Assembly (NCBI GenBank): GCA_035041965.1
Contig: JAPYMA010000597.1
Span: 62,001-126,000 of the forward strand
From: Anisakis pegreffii
Taxonomy: Eukaryota > Nematoda > Chromadorea > Rhabditida > Anisakidae
Direction: 5' to 3'
Length of the DNA: 64,000 bases
This document shows positions 1 to 28,423 of this stretch, piece by piece (the stretch's first letter is position 1; the number at the start of each line of letters is the position of its first letter). The notes beneath the pieces are model-generated. The model did not search any database, was not told the origin of the DNA, and saw only the letters and a list, made by a program, of their open reading frames with translations. Position numbers and translations under genes: made by a program.

Positions 1-79
1 TGTCGTTGATTGATTTCATTTGGATATGTCCAAGTGTATGTTCAACTAATGAGGAGTTATATTTTGATAACCGTTGCAG

Positions 80-15402
<15,323 letters not shown>

Positions 15403-15962
15403 CTTAACGTGTTCGTATCGGGATGCGTGATGTTCGTGAGTTGGTCGTGTGCGCGGTGGTGTTTACCGAGAGCTTTCTGCATCATTGCAGGGAGGTGGGG
15501 AGAGAGCAGTGAAGCGTTGAATTTTAAAATTCTTGAAGAGTGACTGAAGTAACGATGGTATATTTTTCAATTACTTTCTGAATTGTTGTTGAAGCTGTGA
15601 CGTGAACGAGGAGAGTTTTCATTGGAGAAATCAAAAAAAAAATTCGAACATTTCATGATAATGATAAGGGCATCATATGCCTCCAGTGCTTTGATCATTT
15701 GCAAAATTCTGATTTGATATGAGATTATCGAAAAAATTATATTGTGGATATGAAGAACAGTAGGGCAAAATTGGATTGAGAAATGCGAAGTCCGTCGTTG
15801 TAAATTCTTCGAATGAGCTTAGTGATTATGGGATGGATGTTGCTGTTTCATTCTGGATTTCGTTCGGTTAACGATGAAATTCGATGTCGTTTCCAAAATG
15901 ATCGTAATCATTAGCGTTCTATCGTTTTATTGCTGTTATTTTGTGATATTATCATTGTTATG

Positions 15963-15982
15963 TTATTATTATTATTATTATT
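15963..15982. repeat. (TTA)n microsatellite
   Basis: About seven uninterrupted TTA units lie in the probable HEATR5 3' flank. Confidence 0.85.
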
Positions 15983-16281
15983 ACTGTTAGAAACTATCAT
16001 TGGCATGTATGTCAGTTTTTAAGAACAAATGTATTAGTGTGATGTTATTGATTATGTCTATGAAATAATTTCTTTTAATTGTGGATTGAATCGCATTGAC
16101 ATGCGACTACTGCTCAACGTTATTTTAGACTGTACTATATGATATGATATGAAAAATGTTTCATACAAATGATTGAATTTAAGTTGAATTTGTTTGTGTC
16201 ATAGTTATTTATGCATGTAATAATAATGCAAAGCATTATCAGTTGTTGTTTTGATCAGTTATTTCTCTCTTTTACTCTCTC

Positions 16282-16430
16282 TTATCCATGATTTATTGGT
16301 ACTGGTTTTTGTTGACCGTCACCAGGTGGTATGCCAACACCAGTAGTAGCACCACATATTTGGGTGGGTGCCTCTAACCCGCAGCATTGTTCCATTAACA
16401 ACTTCATGAGGTAGTTAGTTGATCTTGAGG
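16282..16430 (-). other. Coding-like open stretch, possible orphan terminal exon
   Basis: Read on the minus strand, this opens near 16430, where an AAG could be an acceptor, and ends in TAA at 16284-16282. The peptide ends GVGIPPGDGQQKPVPINHG. It is richer in Gly and Pro and higher in GC than the surrounding DNA, which looks more like coding than chance. It lies 1.4 kb downstream of the transferase stop on the same strand, but its start phase does not join transferase exon 13. I do not recognise the peptide. It could be the last exon of an unseen gene, a pseudogene piece, or chance. Confidence 0.25.
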
Positions 16431-17891
16431 AGTATTGATATCGTTGAAAAAAGTGGAATGAAATTTGGTAACTGCATGAATTTTCATTGAGAGGAGAATA
16501 CACAATAGCGAGTTTTTCTTTGTTTCTGTGATGGAATCGACGATCTGATACTTATTCGATATTTCACTGAAATAAACCTCTGACGGGTTTCTCCGACTTT
16601 TCTTTGTATATTATCCATTCACTGGACACTTTCGATCGTTTGGAAGGTTTCCGTTTGTATGGTCCATCATCGAATAGTGGTATTTTGTTATCAGTGGAAT
16701 GCAATCGCCATATTTATTCATGAATGAAGTTTATCGTCGTTTTTGAGGTGTATTTGTGCTATTAACCTAATAATACTTATAATAATCTATGGTTTATTCA
16801 CTGTTCATATATACATATTATCCCAATTATTTCAATTCGCTTGTTTAGTTCAATATGCGTTTGAACAGTTCATTATGGCTGTGGGTTTTTCTTTGGATTT
16901 GGGTAACTTGAGTTTCGTCCATGTGGAATTTCATCTCCTCCGTCCATTTTCGGAATTTATTCGTTTGTTGTGTGACTTGGAATTGTAATATTATTAATGC
17001 GATTATTTATTACTATCATTATTTTCAATAGTATTTTAATGATTGCTATTATTACAGTTGGAAGGAACATTGAGGCTTATTTATTGCATTGGTCTTAATG
17101 TGCGATCAAAAAGGTATCAATCGTTATTGTGCAATTTTGCAGTTGATTATGTGACAGATAAATGAAACAATCTTAATTTTATTACTGTTATTTGGTTATT
17201 TATTGCTTTGTTGTATGAGATTAGTGTAATTTAATCGTATAAGAATTCAGTGATAAACTCATCGTCAAATATATTCAACAAGAGAAGATCATTCACATAA
17301 GAATGATGGTATATGTAATAAGCATATAAATGAAAGGCACACGCAAAAATTATAGTGTTCGATGTGACTGCGAATTTTCATGATTGAAAACTGGCGAGGT
17401 TGAGAAGCACTGATGTGGGTAAAGAATATATTAGAATTGTTAAGAGACGATATGATAATGGATGGAATAAGATCTGGTCATGACAGCATTGAGCATTTTA
17501 CAAAAATCGTTGTCATGATCGTACAATTGCATTAACAAATTGGAGAAATCAAATGCTGAAGCAACACGCATAATTTGAAATCAATATTTGTCAAGTATTA
17601 TTTCAACAACTTTCTATTGTTTCATCTAATTTGAATGTAATTTGTGTGTCTGGGTTAATGACTTTGTTAAGGCATTAGCTATTTTTGTTGAGTATTTAGA
17701 ATCGCTTAGATTCTAGGAATCGCTTTTGTCATTCGTTTGTCACACCATTGAATGTTTCAAACGGAATGAAAGTTTCTCTCAAATATCTCAAGATTCATAT
17801 GGATGATGTCGGTTCATCAGTGTAAGGTTTGTCCACGTTATGCAGACCATCCTTTCACTCGTAGACTAGTATTACGATATCGAGTGATCAA

Positions 17892-20800
17892 TTAAAATCC
17901 ACACGGGTAAGTTGAGATATGCCGTCTGAAATCGCAATTTCCATGAATAAAACCATCGTCATGCACCTCGAGCGCATGCACAACACTGCTCACTTGTTCT
18001 GTTGCAGTCATATTTTGAGCATACTGATCGCTTAACACATCAACTAATTCCTGGAAAAATAATCGATGAGACATCAAATTTGGATGAATAATTCAAATAA
18101 ATAGTAACGTTTGAGCAAGTGATATGCAACTTTAATGGTAGCCAAGCAAGTGAATAATCTAACAAATAACAAATGGATACAAGTAATTGAGTGAATAAAT
18201 TGGAATTATACGGGTGTATTTTCAACGAGACGTAAAATTAACTATAAATTAAAAATATTCCTGAATATTTTGACGATGAGTTATTGACGGAACTAAAATA
18301 TAAAACAACTGAATAGATGAATGGATGTTGAATTCTTTGAGTGAACGAATGAAACGAGCGACGAATCAATGAACAATAAAATTGTGAATTAATATGAACC
18401 TTCGGAAAACTCTGTTCATATAAAGTTTGATACGGCATAAACTGATTATGCAGACGTTGAGCGTCAACCGCCTCTTTGATGGTTTCATTGAGCAGAATCG
18501 ATCTTATCACCGTTTGCGCAATTGATGAAATTACTGCTGACCCACCGTCTGCACCAATCACTAACCGTACCTGTAGGCGCAAAAAACAACTGAACATTCA
18601 ATTTTCACCAAGTTTTGTGGGGACTCGACGAGTTAGAATCAGTCCCATTGGTAGTCTCAATTGATCGGACATACGAGGTCAGTGTCGGAAATCGAGCTGC
18701 TAAATTCCGTCGGAAACTAAATTCCATTTCATTTCATTTCTCGAATCTGCCCAACATTACTTTTAGTTTTTGCAAACCTTCCTTCATTAAAAATAATTTC
18801 TCAGAATCAAGGTTCGCTCTTTAGATGCCTTTCGAAGCACTGAATTCTGGCTCGTAAGAATTTTAGTGCCATTGAATCAATAGATTGATCATGCAATAGC
18901 TTGCCATATTCCTATCTTCGCAGTCAAATAGTCACGGTGATATTTCATCAATCGAGTCAATTTTTGCACTCACTTTTCCGGTACTTTTCTTGTAGATAAT
19001 CATCGGTGACATGCTACTCATTGATCGCTTTCCAGGTTCTATGGAGTTCATTTCAAACGTCAAATTGTCACCTTCCACTGGTGTCGAAAAGTCATTCAGT
19101 TCGTCATTCCATATAATGCCGAGTGTTGGTGAGACTCTCATTGAGCCAAGTCTACAACAAGAGCAATTTTTCAATTGCGCTTCTTAATCTCATATTGACC
19201 GACCGGCCAATGTCACCATATCTGATGTTTGATAATGGTGAAGCCAACTACAAAAATAGACGACTGTAAAGAGTTATAGGGCAATTATGGAAATAAATTA
19301 TGCTGACACAGAATGTGACTTCGTGCATCTTTAAAAGGAAAAGATTTGAGGTTTGAGTCTGAAGTGGGCACGAAGATATTCGTATCAATGATGGACGATA
19401 TTAAATGAAACGAAAAAGCCTAACTGAGCGGGAGATAAAACTGCTTATCAGGTTTCTGATCAATGATTTGATTTACAAATTATACATGTACGACTGCCGA
19501 CACAAGTAAGTACAGCATTATAAAAGTTCAAGAGGAACAAAAATGTGTAGAGGGCAGAAAATTTTCTCTAGATAGCTACAGATGCAATATGTCTTAGCTG
19601 CCCGGGAACTTTCTGCCACACCTAATCCAATCAAAAGTTCAGGTTAAGCCTCAATGTGGTTAATATGTCACTTACATTTGATTAATAGTACTGGTGCATG
19701 AGACAGCGTTGCCGTCCCTATCGATAGCACTCACGTGTGATGTTCCGCGATCACTTACTTGATACGTAGTGGAATAATTCAGCGAATAGTAATCAGATGG
19801 TTGAGCTTGTGCTTTGATCAACGAACCAATCCACTGAGCGTATGATCTCAAATTGTTTGGTTCAACTGATTTTGTTGACATCATCTCGATGCTTGAACTT
19901 CTGGGGCAGTTGAGAAGAAATGTGTTGAGGTGGCTAGGCTGATTGTCTATTGGGAAGAAGAGTTTTTGAGAAAACTATGCATGTTGACTAGAGTACAACC
20001 GGTCATTCGGTCATCTATATAACACTGTGTGAGAATGTGAAGGTCGAGGGTTTCTTGGCGAGACAACGTTGAATTACATAGGGTTAAGTTATTTTGAATT
20101 ACGGGATAGGAAATCGAATGAATGGTTGAGTGGAGTAACCAAATTTAAAGAATTTGTGAAATGTGCAAGGGAAAGGAAAATTAAGTGGGCAAGAAAAATT
20201 GCAATAATGGACAATAACAACTGGGCGAAGAGGTGCACAGAGTGGCAACCTAGAATCGGAAAAAGAAGTCAGTCGGGGTCGACCGAAAATGAGATGGCGA
20301 GACAATATTTGCAAATTAGCGGACCTTCCATGTTTGGAGAAGAGTAATGAACTATGATAATAGTGACAACTGAAGGATCTTGAAGAGGCTTGTGTACGAA
20401 ACGTACAATAATAGCTGAGTAAATAAATAAATAAATAAATAATTATTTGAAGGTAACAATTCATAATAAAAGATATAACAATATGAAATAGGCTTCATGT
20501 TGACGATCCGTCAACGTTGAATCGAAGTTAATATTGATGAAGTATCCTATCGCACTTACTTGTTGGTCATATTCTGTGCCACTTTAAGAGCATCCGCCAC
20601 AAATTCCACATCGCCGAACCGACTGCGTTGTGCGAAAGCAAACTTTTCGGCTTCAATAATTCGATGGTAGAACAGCGCATCATTCATATCAATTGCATTC
20701 TCAGCATCGTCAGCATAGAGCTCTGAAGATAGTGTGCATTTTGGAGAATCATTTCGATGAGCCAAGCGAACTGCTAATATTTCCATTGATAGCCAATGAA

Positions 20801-23800
20801 CAAATAACTCATTTGTTGTAGATCATTTGTGGTGTCTCACAGTGCGAGAAATGTTCTTGAAGAAGTGTTCAATAAGATTTAGAATTTCTCTGCTCTTGTC
20901 TACGCAGAAGATACCCCAGAAATTAATGAGCATAAAAGTGATATGCACTGATAATAGATCAGCGAACATACAAGAGTAATGTTACGAGATGATATAAAGT
21001 GAAAATATGAAGACAACGAATTCTGAGTGTCATTTTGAGTGTTTGAACCGATCAAGTTGAGGTTTAAATTGAGTTGAAGTTGAATTGATTTGAAGTCATA
21101 GAGTATTGAAGTTAAATTGAAGCTGTAGGCTTTCAAGGAGACAGACAATTTGACGGGAGTATACATCTTGAATTGAGCATTTGAACTGTACCCGAAAGAA
21201 CTGCAACGATGCTTTGTGTGATGGCGAATGAACTCGGTGGAGCCGGTCCACACATTGACAGCTCACCACCCAGCAGATTGTCGTTCTCAATCGGTATCTC
21301 ATCGATAAGCGTCTCGTAGGCACTCAAATCATCCAGTGTCACATATCCTCCTGATTGTACACAGCAATCGATCACATCTTATCATCACAGATCAAATTTC
21401 GTTAGATTGTCACTTAAATTTGCTCAAATTTTTGTGACAAAATTAGAATGGGCGAAAACTTCAGTTAATATGTTGCAACATTTGAATCTTCTTCTTATGA
21501 TGGTTGCTTCAAAATTCTTAAATATTTATTCACTGAAGATGTTTTGTGATGTTATATTTTACAGTTTGAAACTATAGAACAGTTTTTTAAATGAAGCTCA
21601 TAAAATACCATGTTCTTGAACTTCAGCCGCAATTGTTTGCGCAACTCCACCTGGAATTTTCAGTTTTCAAATTTGAGGTGGACAATTGGAAAATTATTGT
21701 TCAAAGTAAAAAACTAATGATTGTTAAATTGTTTTTGAGGATGGAACAGTCGAATCTTCGAAGATATATACGAGTGATTTTGCTGTATTTATTGCAATGA
21801 ACCATAAAATTTAGTCTTTTTCACAATTGATTAGTTAGTTTAATTTAACCTTTATAGAAAAGTTGAACAGGATCGGATGAGTTTGCAATCAACTGCAAGG
21901 TGAATCCGAGGTGTTCTCGTTTTATCAGGTCACCTTCTTCGTAGACACGCTCTGTGGCTGCATCCACGAATGTTCGCCTTCAAAACATTCGCATAATCGT
22001 TGGACTGCGTCAACTTTCAGAAACAATATTCGAAAGATAAAATTCTTGATCTGCGTATATGTATTACTGTATCGGCATAAATGTATTACTTTCGTAGAGT
22101 TTGCCTCAAAGCTTGTGATTATTTATTGATCAATCATTGATCATTTAATCAGCAACTCGTAAAAAATTTAGCTTCTTTTTTAAAATCATGAATAGTTCAT
22201 TCGTTCTTCTAAGACATAGCTGAAGGTAATAGTGCAGGAAACCATCCGCCTTCACAAAATTTTAATCTCAACAACTGATTCGGCTATGACAGAGGTTATA
22301 GGTCATCTAATTTTTACAACATTTTAAGTTGTCTTTAAACTTGTACTGCTCTGAAATGAGTGTTGACTTACTTAAGTGATGGTTCAGCAAGAATTTGCTC
22401 TTCCTTCTGGGCGATTTGGAACGCAAGATGAGAGGAAACTGGAAAACCGTTCAGGGCGAGCTTAATGGATGGTTCGAAGAGACGTACCCATGACACTTTA
22501 CCACTTCCGAACTTTTGATAAACTGTCCAGAGACCGTGCAATTCGGATGGAGTAGCCATCGAGCGATATCCTGTGGGACAGTGAAGGCATACTTTCGATG
22601 ATATACCAAAGAAAATGCAGCTTGAGAACAAACTGAATGCATAAGATCGGTTTCACCACTCTTTTGGGTGAGTTTATTTCATAATTCGAGGCAAGCTTAT
22701 GTGATGCTTCGTTCTTTCCGTTATCTCGTTGAATAGATGTCTACAGAATACTAATTCTTAGTGAGCATTCATGTCTTACCTATAAGCTGCACTTTTAAGA
22801 TAGCAGTTATTGTAATGACATATGACATCTCAATTGACTTGCCTAAAATCTCGGTTATCTAATTTCATGTGAGTATGAAATTTTTTAAATGATGCGATGT
22901 TATGACAATATTCTTGAAAGAAATTTTTGATCAGCGCAGATCACTGGATTGAATCGTTCGGATCAATAACGAACGACGATAGAATAAGACTGATGAATAA
23001 CCAGTTAAGAAATCAGATGAGGAATCCTCAAGCATCGACTGATTCGCAGACTGCGGTGCTGTTTCACGTGCATTCACCGTCACACAACGTCCTGTCGTAC
23101 TTAAATCGACGACATTTTATCGAACGAAAACTTGCTTCAGCCATATCGTTGGCGTGAAAGCGTTGGAGAAATTTCGGTGTGAAAATTTTGCGGATAGTCG
23201 AAAATGCTTTATTCACGGAATTTTCTATATATAGCCGAGATACTGAGAAATGAGAATTAAATTAAAACGTGATTTCGCATCAAATTAAGAATTCATAGAA
23301 GAATAACTCATCGACTTGTTGCATATGAACGATACAGTTGAGCCGCATTACCTGTTGAAGATGGTCATCATGAATCCACCGCCAAGACCTGAACTTTGTG
23401 GATTGACAACACCTGTACAGATCAGCGCAGCGATTGTGGCATCGATCACATTACCACCCAGCAAGAGAACATCCCTAGAAAACTTAGTATCCGGTCAATT
23501 ACCGTAGATATCCGGCTCTGTCTCATCGGAGTAACCAGTCAGCTGCCTGAGCTGGTAAGCAGCAGCTTCTTGCACAGACCAGGAGGACCGTATTGCAGAA
23601 AAATATCACAAGTACATTTAAGAGTACATAATGATTTGAATTATCTAGCCAATTTCTCGCAGTGGATGATATGAGAAATTATTTATTTAATCAGCAAATC
23701 CAACTCATTACGAGTTTATGCCTCTCTGTTATTAGCAACATCACTGTTATCAACAAAACAATTTTTGATTCCCTCAGTTAGAAAATATGAAAAATTGAAA

Positions 23801-25269
23801 AGTCTCGAAATATCTTATATAGTGTAAGGCAAATGAGGTTCAGAGTCTCTGTATAGTCAACTCATCAGACTTAGGCTGCTTCCTCAATGTAGTAGATGAA
23901 GTTGACGATCAACCAAACTTCAAGAAATTGTCACTGAAGACAGAAACCTGCCAATTTCACTGCACATTCCATTATCAGTTGCTATTGCAGCTCGTTTGAA
24001 TCGTCCGTATAAACTTCCGCTTGGTTTTGGCCACAGAATCGGAGGCGTTTCAGTTGGACTGACCACATCGCTAACACTCGAAATAATATTCGATATTGGC
24101 TGAAAATACTACTCCCGTCAAATACTTTGAAGCATGACTTCATCTTTCCCCTAGAGTTCAATATCAATTTCAAACATTTGAACTTGAACACTTTTGATCA
24201 TTTGTGATTCCTGACTGATCTCCAATAGGCCTCGAAGCGATTTCAAGTCAGTCATTTACGGTTCGGATGTAACGAAAGAACAAGACTTGCTCTTAAATTC
24301 TAAACATCGTTTTCTATAGGAACACGCGTCTACATGTTATGAAAGTTTAATATTCTTCATTCGAAGACACTTTCAGTGATAAAGGCATTTTCCAGAAACA
24401 TACATCAGATTTGTTGTGGTTCCTTGATCGATACTCAAGAATGACCGCAAGAACGATTGTAGAGATGAGGAAGATGATTGCTGCAATCACAAAAAGTGCT
24501 GTCACGATAAGTGGACATCTGAAAAGACATCCTTTATCACTGGTTCTATGAACGTTTCAATATAATACAGTTACTGCGAGCACCAGCTTAATTCAATGAA
24601 ATTCAAAAATTGCTCTTCTCAAACGTGTGTTCGACCATACCATTCCTCCCGTACACTGTAAGACTTACTATAAACATGGGTAATACATAACACGTGTCGA
24701 GAAGAAACGGGAAAAATAGGAAAATTTTATTTTGTGAAGATGCGACGAGCACAGTAAATAGAAATTATGTAGACATAACAATAAATAAAAAGTTTCAAAA
24801 GGTTATAAGAAGGAGATTGTGGAGGATTACATAGGATCCACATAAATCTATGAACACCTGCATGATATAGGCATGCACGTGTTATTTTTATAAAAGACAT
24901 TATAAAAGTAAACAAGACGAAAAAAAAACAATAGGGTACATCTCTATTTATATGAATCTTTATATAAAAATATTTATATAAAAGACAAAAAGCACGTATA
25001 AAAAGCACATCTCCTATCTCACATTCAATTAGAGAAGACCTTACAAGCAATAACATTACGAATCGTTAATTTGTTTTTGAAATGTTTTGAATGAGTGTAT
25101 TCGTCTAATAGCAAAGGTCAGAGATGTGGCAATGATGATTCAAAGAAAATTTGAAGGAAACAAACTTCCGTCGATGTTTCGCAGGTGCTTCAAGATGTGT
25201 GATATTTGTTGTGAACACATCATTCGGAGTACTGCGTCCACTTCGTGACGTATCAAACGTTTGACTCAT
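17892..25269 (-). CDS. GGT: Gamma-glutamyltransferase (glutathione hydrolase), 14 exons, complete
   Basis: Cleaves the gamma-glutamyl bond of glutathione and its conjugates on the outer cell surface and can transfer the glutamyl group to amino acids. Exons from 5' on the minus strand: 25269-25166, 24518-24404, 24099-23948, 23474-23352, 23099-23002, 22570-22372, 21977-21850, 21650-21609, 21377-21192, 20722-20560, 19900-19676, 19151-18974, 18570-18400, 18050-17892. The total is 2043 nt, 680 residues, all phases consistent. Residues 1-35 are a cytoplasmic tail and about 37-62 one membrane segment (type II). Conserved sites: SSGLGGG; NARETAP (substrate-binding Arg); DRGTSH with Thr490 (codon 19743-19741), the autocleavage nucleophile; STIN; MSSMSP; GADGG, the glycines of the oxyanion region. 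All key residues are present, so it should be active. Human GGT1 has 569 residues; part of the excess is the N-terminal tail. A CAG acceptor 4 bases before ATG suggests trans-splicing. Three acceptors are AAG rather than CAG. Confidence 0.95.
20069..20442 (+). mobile_element. Decayed 3' end of a non-LTR retrotransposon in a GGT intron
   Basis: The plus-strand frame from 20069 reads RERKIKWARK then NNNWAKRCTEWQPR, the conserved tail (RKxRWAGHVxRMxDNRWTxRVTEWxPR type) that follows reverse transcriptase in many non-LTR elements. Around 20265-20280 the reading shifts frame: the expected SRGRPKMRWRDN block is in the next frame, so the copy is dead. It ends in a (TAAA)n tail at 20420-20442, as such elements do. 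It lies between GGT exons 10 and 11, antisense to the host gene, and is 5'-truncated. Assignment to the RTE or another clade is not possible from this fragment. Confidence 0.7.
20420..20442 (+). repeat. (TAAA)n tail of the retrotransposon fragment
   Basis: About six TAAA units sit directly after the decayed retrotransposon coding tail. A short simple-repeat 3' end is the usual non-LTR signature. Confidence 0.8.
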
Positions 25270-25279
25270 TTCACTGAAG
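25270..25279 (-). promoter_or_regulatory. Probable spliced-leader acceptor before the GGT start codon
   Basis: On the minus strand a TTTTGCTTCAG-type tract ends 4 bases before the chosen ATG (25269-25267). With no upstream coding exon in frame, it fits a nematode trans-splice acceptor. It could equally be a cis acceptor from a 5' UTR exon. An in-frame Met further upstream is disfavoured because it lies across this acceptor. Confidence 0.45.
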
Positions 25280-28121
25280 CAAAACAAAACTTCAGAACCA
25301 TTTCCAGTGGAATTCCTCCATTACACGAGTGAAATTCAGTTGTTCAGATAGTTTTAAAGTGCGATAAGCCATATATCGCTAGCACATACATCCATGGTTA
25401 TTAGAAGCCCTCAAAAGGGGGAAAATAATCATGTTCTCGCAAAACCCTTCAGAGAAATTAGAATTTTTGGTCACTCAGCCCCTCTAATGATCTACTTCTG
25501 GATATTAACCTCCCGCCACTCTTAATAAAGAGTGGTTGAAGTTAAAAAACATTCCAGTATTATTCAATCTCGTCTAAACTCAATAATTCCGATGAAGACA
25601 TTGCACACACGCAAATCACATCAGCATCAGTCTCATCATTAAAATAATCCACAATTATCGTCGACAAGAAGCGGATCGATCTCCTGAATTTATGATAAAA
25701 CCCGAACAAAATAAAAAAGCAAATCAACTCTGCCGTGGATCAACCATTCGGATAAGCACAAGAATTCAGTCGCTGTACTTCGTATCTTTGTGTTTTGCCC
25801 ATGCCATATGAATCGTTACAGCGCAAACGAAATCACTCAAATTTTGAACACTTTACAAAAACCGGAACTATATTAGTGCTCGTATGGAGGGCATCAAAAT
25901 AATGGGAATGATTGCCTGTGAGAGGGGTTTTTTTGAGAAATTAAAATCGCTCAAAAATGCATTATTGCGCGTACTGGTACTGTTATTGTTGAGAGAGTGC
26001 TGATAGCAAATTAGTTGGCGAAAAAAAACCGTCAGCATCGATGAATCACAGCTGTCAACTATCATGTGCAGTTGATTTGCTCGAGGATAATCCATTTTGA
26101 GCGCTCATAATTGGTAACGATATGCTCTACGCCATTGGCGAATAAAATATCGTGCCGTTACAGTTGTTCTCCAAAGCAGTTTTTTTTCACTTTCTCACCA
26201 TAGACTGCAGCCGAATGCATCAAATTCAGTCTTCGAATCTTCTCGATTCGGTTGCTTTAATAGAACCAAAATCTGAATCCTCTGTATAAATCTGAGACAC
26301 GAACAACACTTTGCAAATCAACGATCCAACTGCCGCAGAGATCAGAGCATGAAAACTGAATCGTATGAAGTAAGAAATGATCATATAGGGGATCAGTTGC
26401 GAAATGGATATTTACGATCAATACTTACGATTTTATTTGCACTTTATGGACACTAAACATCATACTGTCACAATTATCACTTGATGCAGCAAATAACCAT
26501 CAAGTTAAACTCATGCAATTATAACAGTCATGTGATTGCGGTCTATATTGATTGCTTTGTGAATTTATTGAGGGATTTAAATGATACTGAATGTGACGTT
26601 GTTTTTGAGTATGTGTTGTCTGCTTATAAGCACGAAGTGAATGAATAAGAAAATTGCGGGTTGATTCCAAATTCTTTGCTAATGAGCAATAATTCGGTCT
26701 TGTGACTGATATACTGTATGGAGGAGGATCCTTCTGAAAAGCATACAATCAACGGACTTGTTCTTAAATCGCTCTATTTGAAACGCACCAGAGAGATTGA
26801 TCACATTTCTCTTCACAAAGTGAATGAGTCGTACTCGGCTAGGTATCGTCTTCAGCTAAATGGGAATTCCTGGTGAGCGGTTAGATATCCAACTGATACG
26901 ATAAACTAAGATTTTGTTCGGGTCCATGTGAAATGTTCGTTAAGCTACAAGCATCATCTTTCAAATTGCTTGCATCAGCTAGAGTAGCCGAGATATAGAA
27001 CGTTTTCGACATTGCCGATTGAAATGGTCCCCATTCGGTTTCATACGATGATCATAACATCGACTGATTCCAATTCAGTGAGCCATTCGCACGTTACCCT
27101 TCGAAGTATTTTCGGTGGCGATTACCTGCATCGATGAGCAATAATTGAATTGAAGAGAGATGCTGAACTGAGAATAGGATCAACTTAATTATACATAAGA
27201 GAAATTGTGCATTCATTAGTCACAAGTCAAATGGTGATGGGCAGACTAAATCGCGAAGATTTGACACGATAATCAATCAGTGATATCCAGTTTTCATGAA
27301 CCCAATGACTATTAACTCGCTTGAGATTGAATTGAGTTTAAGAATGTGTCTATTTGTAATATTCATATCTCGATTATTCGTATCGCCATAATGCGTCGTA
27401 TCTCATCTCAAATTTCATTTATGTTACGATTTTGCATTCAGTTTTTGTACATTCCCTTGAATTTTGCTGTCTTGAAAATTTTGACTTATGTTCACTGCCG
27501 TTATCCTATCCGTTGCATGCTTTTTATTTTCAAAATAAGCACAACAAAATCACTGATGTTGTTCGCGGACGAATTTTTGTATTGTAGAAACGAAAAATCC
27601 ATCTGTAAAAATTGGTTACGGCATCGACGAAGGCAAAATGGTTGTGAGAGAACTGAATGAATTGCGAGCGATTCTGAGTGCACCTCAAACAAACAATCTT
27701 CAAAAACCATTTCAGTGCTTCACGTTTGCCCAATAAACCAAAAGAGTTTTTCTAAAGGAAGCTAGCCGATCAAATTATCCATATATTCGCAATATTGCGT
27801 CCATGAACTCATCGTTGTATCACTGAAATTTTAACTGTGGTACTCTTTCAATCTTGATTTATATGAGTGCTCAGCATCAGATTCTCGCATTGTAGTACAC
27901 TTTCTTAAGTGTAACCATTTACGAATGGAATGAACGGTTCTGTGCTCTGCTCGAGAAATCTTTCAGTTACTTCCCCATGCGTAATGACTGCGTCGAAAGA
28001 TGCAACAAATTGATGAATGAAATTATTGCTTCATAACATTGTTTATCACCATAAAATTTCAAAAAAAAACCCGGGGAAAGTACACAAATGATGATGCATA
28101 AATGAAACTATTGCAAGATTT

Positions 28122-28340
28122 TCATTGCGATACAGTTGACCTAAATTGTATCGGCGTTGTTGCGGCTGATCGCAGACAGTTGGTTGATTTTGAAGATATG
28201 TGCAGACGGATGGATGGATGGATCTGTGTACTCATTGCACATTCACCGTCAATTAACACATTGCCGTCGTCATCAGCACTGTTATGACGAACTTCGTCCC
28301 CTACTATCATCGCTGATAAGATCTTTTCGTCAGTTATCAA
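28122..28340 (-). other. Coding-like open stretch of unknown status
   Basis: The minus-strand frame is open for about 72 codons to TGA and has mixed, coding-like codon choice (for example a run DGNVLIDGEC). I recognise no family, and there is no obvious start with a trans-splice acceptor or a matching neighbouring exon. It lies 2.9 kb upstream of the GGT start. It may be chance or an exon of an unseen gene. Confidence 0.15.
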
Positions 28341-28381
28341 TGTCTTCTGTTGATCACTTCAAATTCGTGTATTATACGTAA

Positions 28382-28423
28382 GTGTGTGCATGTGTGTGTG
28401 TGCATCATGCATGTATGTGTGTC
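28382..28423. repeat. (TG)n-rich microsatellite
   Basis: Imperfect TG repeats interrupted by CA and CATCATGCA, within the 10 kb intergenic region. Confidence 0.75.

Larger units (their letters stand above)
15403..17891. other. Convergent intergenic region between HEATR5 and gamma-glutamyltransferase
   Basis: About 2.5 kb separates the HEATR5 stop (plus strand) from the transferase stop (minus strand), so it holds both 3' UTRs. It is AT-rich, with a short (TTA)n microsatellite at 15963-15982 and an AATAAA at 16571-16576 that could end HEATR5, though at over 1 kb from the stop this is weak. A coding-like minus-strand stretch at 16282-16430 is listed separately. I see no recognised gene or tRNA. 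Confidence 0.6.

Noticed and set aside
20099..20464. 121-residue minus-strand open frame
   Set aside because: Antisense shadow of the retrotransposon remnant and its TAAA tail.
23490..23570. Minus-strand open frame (contains GYSDETEPDIYG) upstream of and in the same frame as GGT exon 4
   Set aside because: It is separated from exon 4 by an in-frame TGA, and GGT exon 3 joins exon 4 exactly in phase and homology without it. It could be an alternative exon, but no phase-compatible junction was found.
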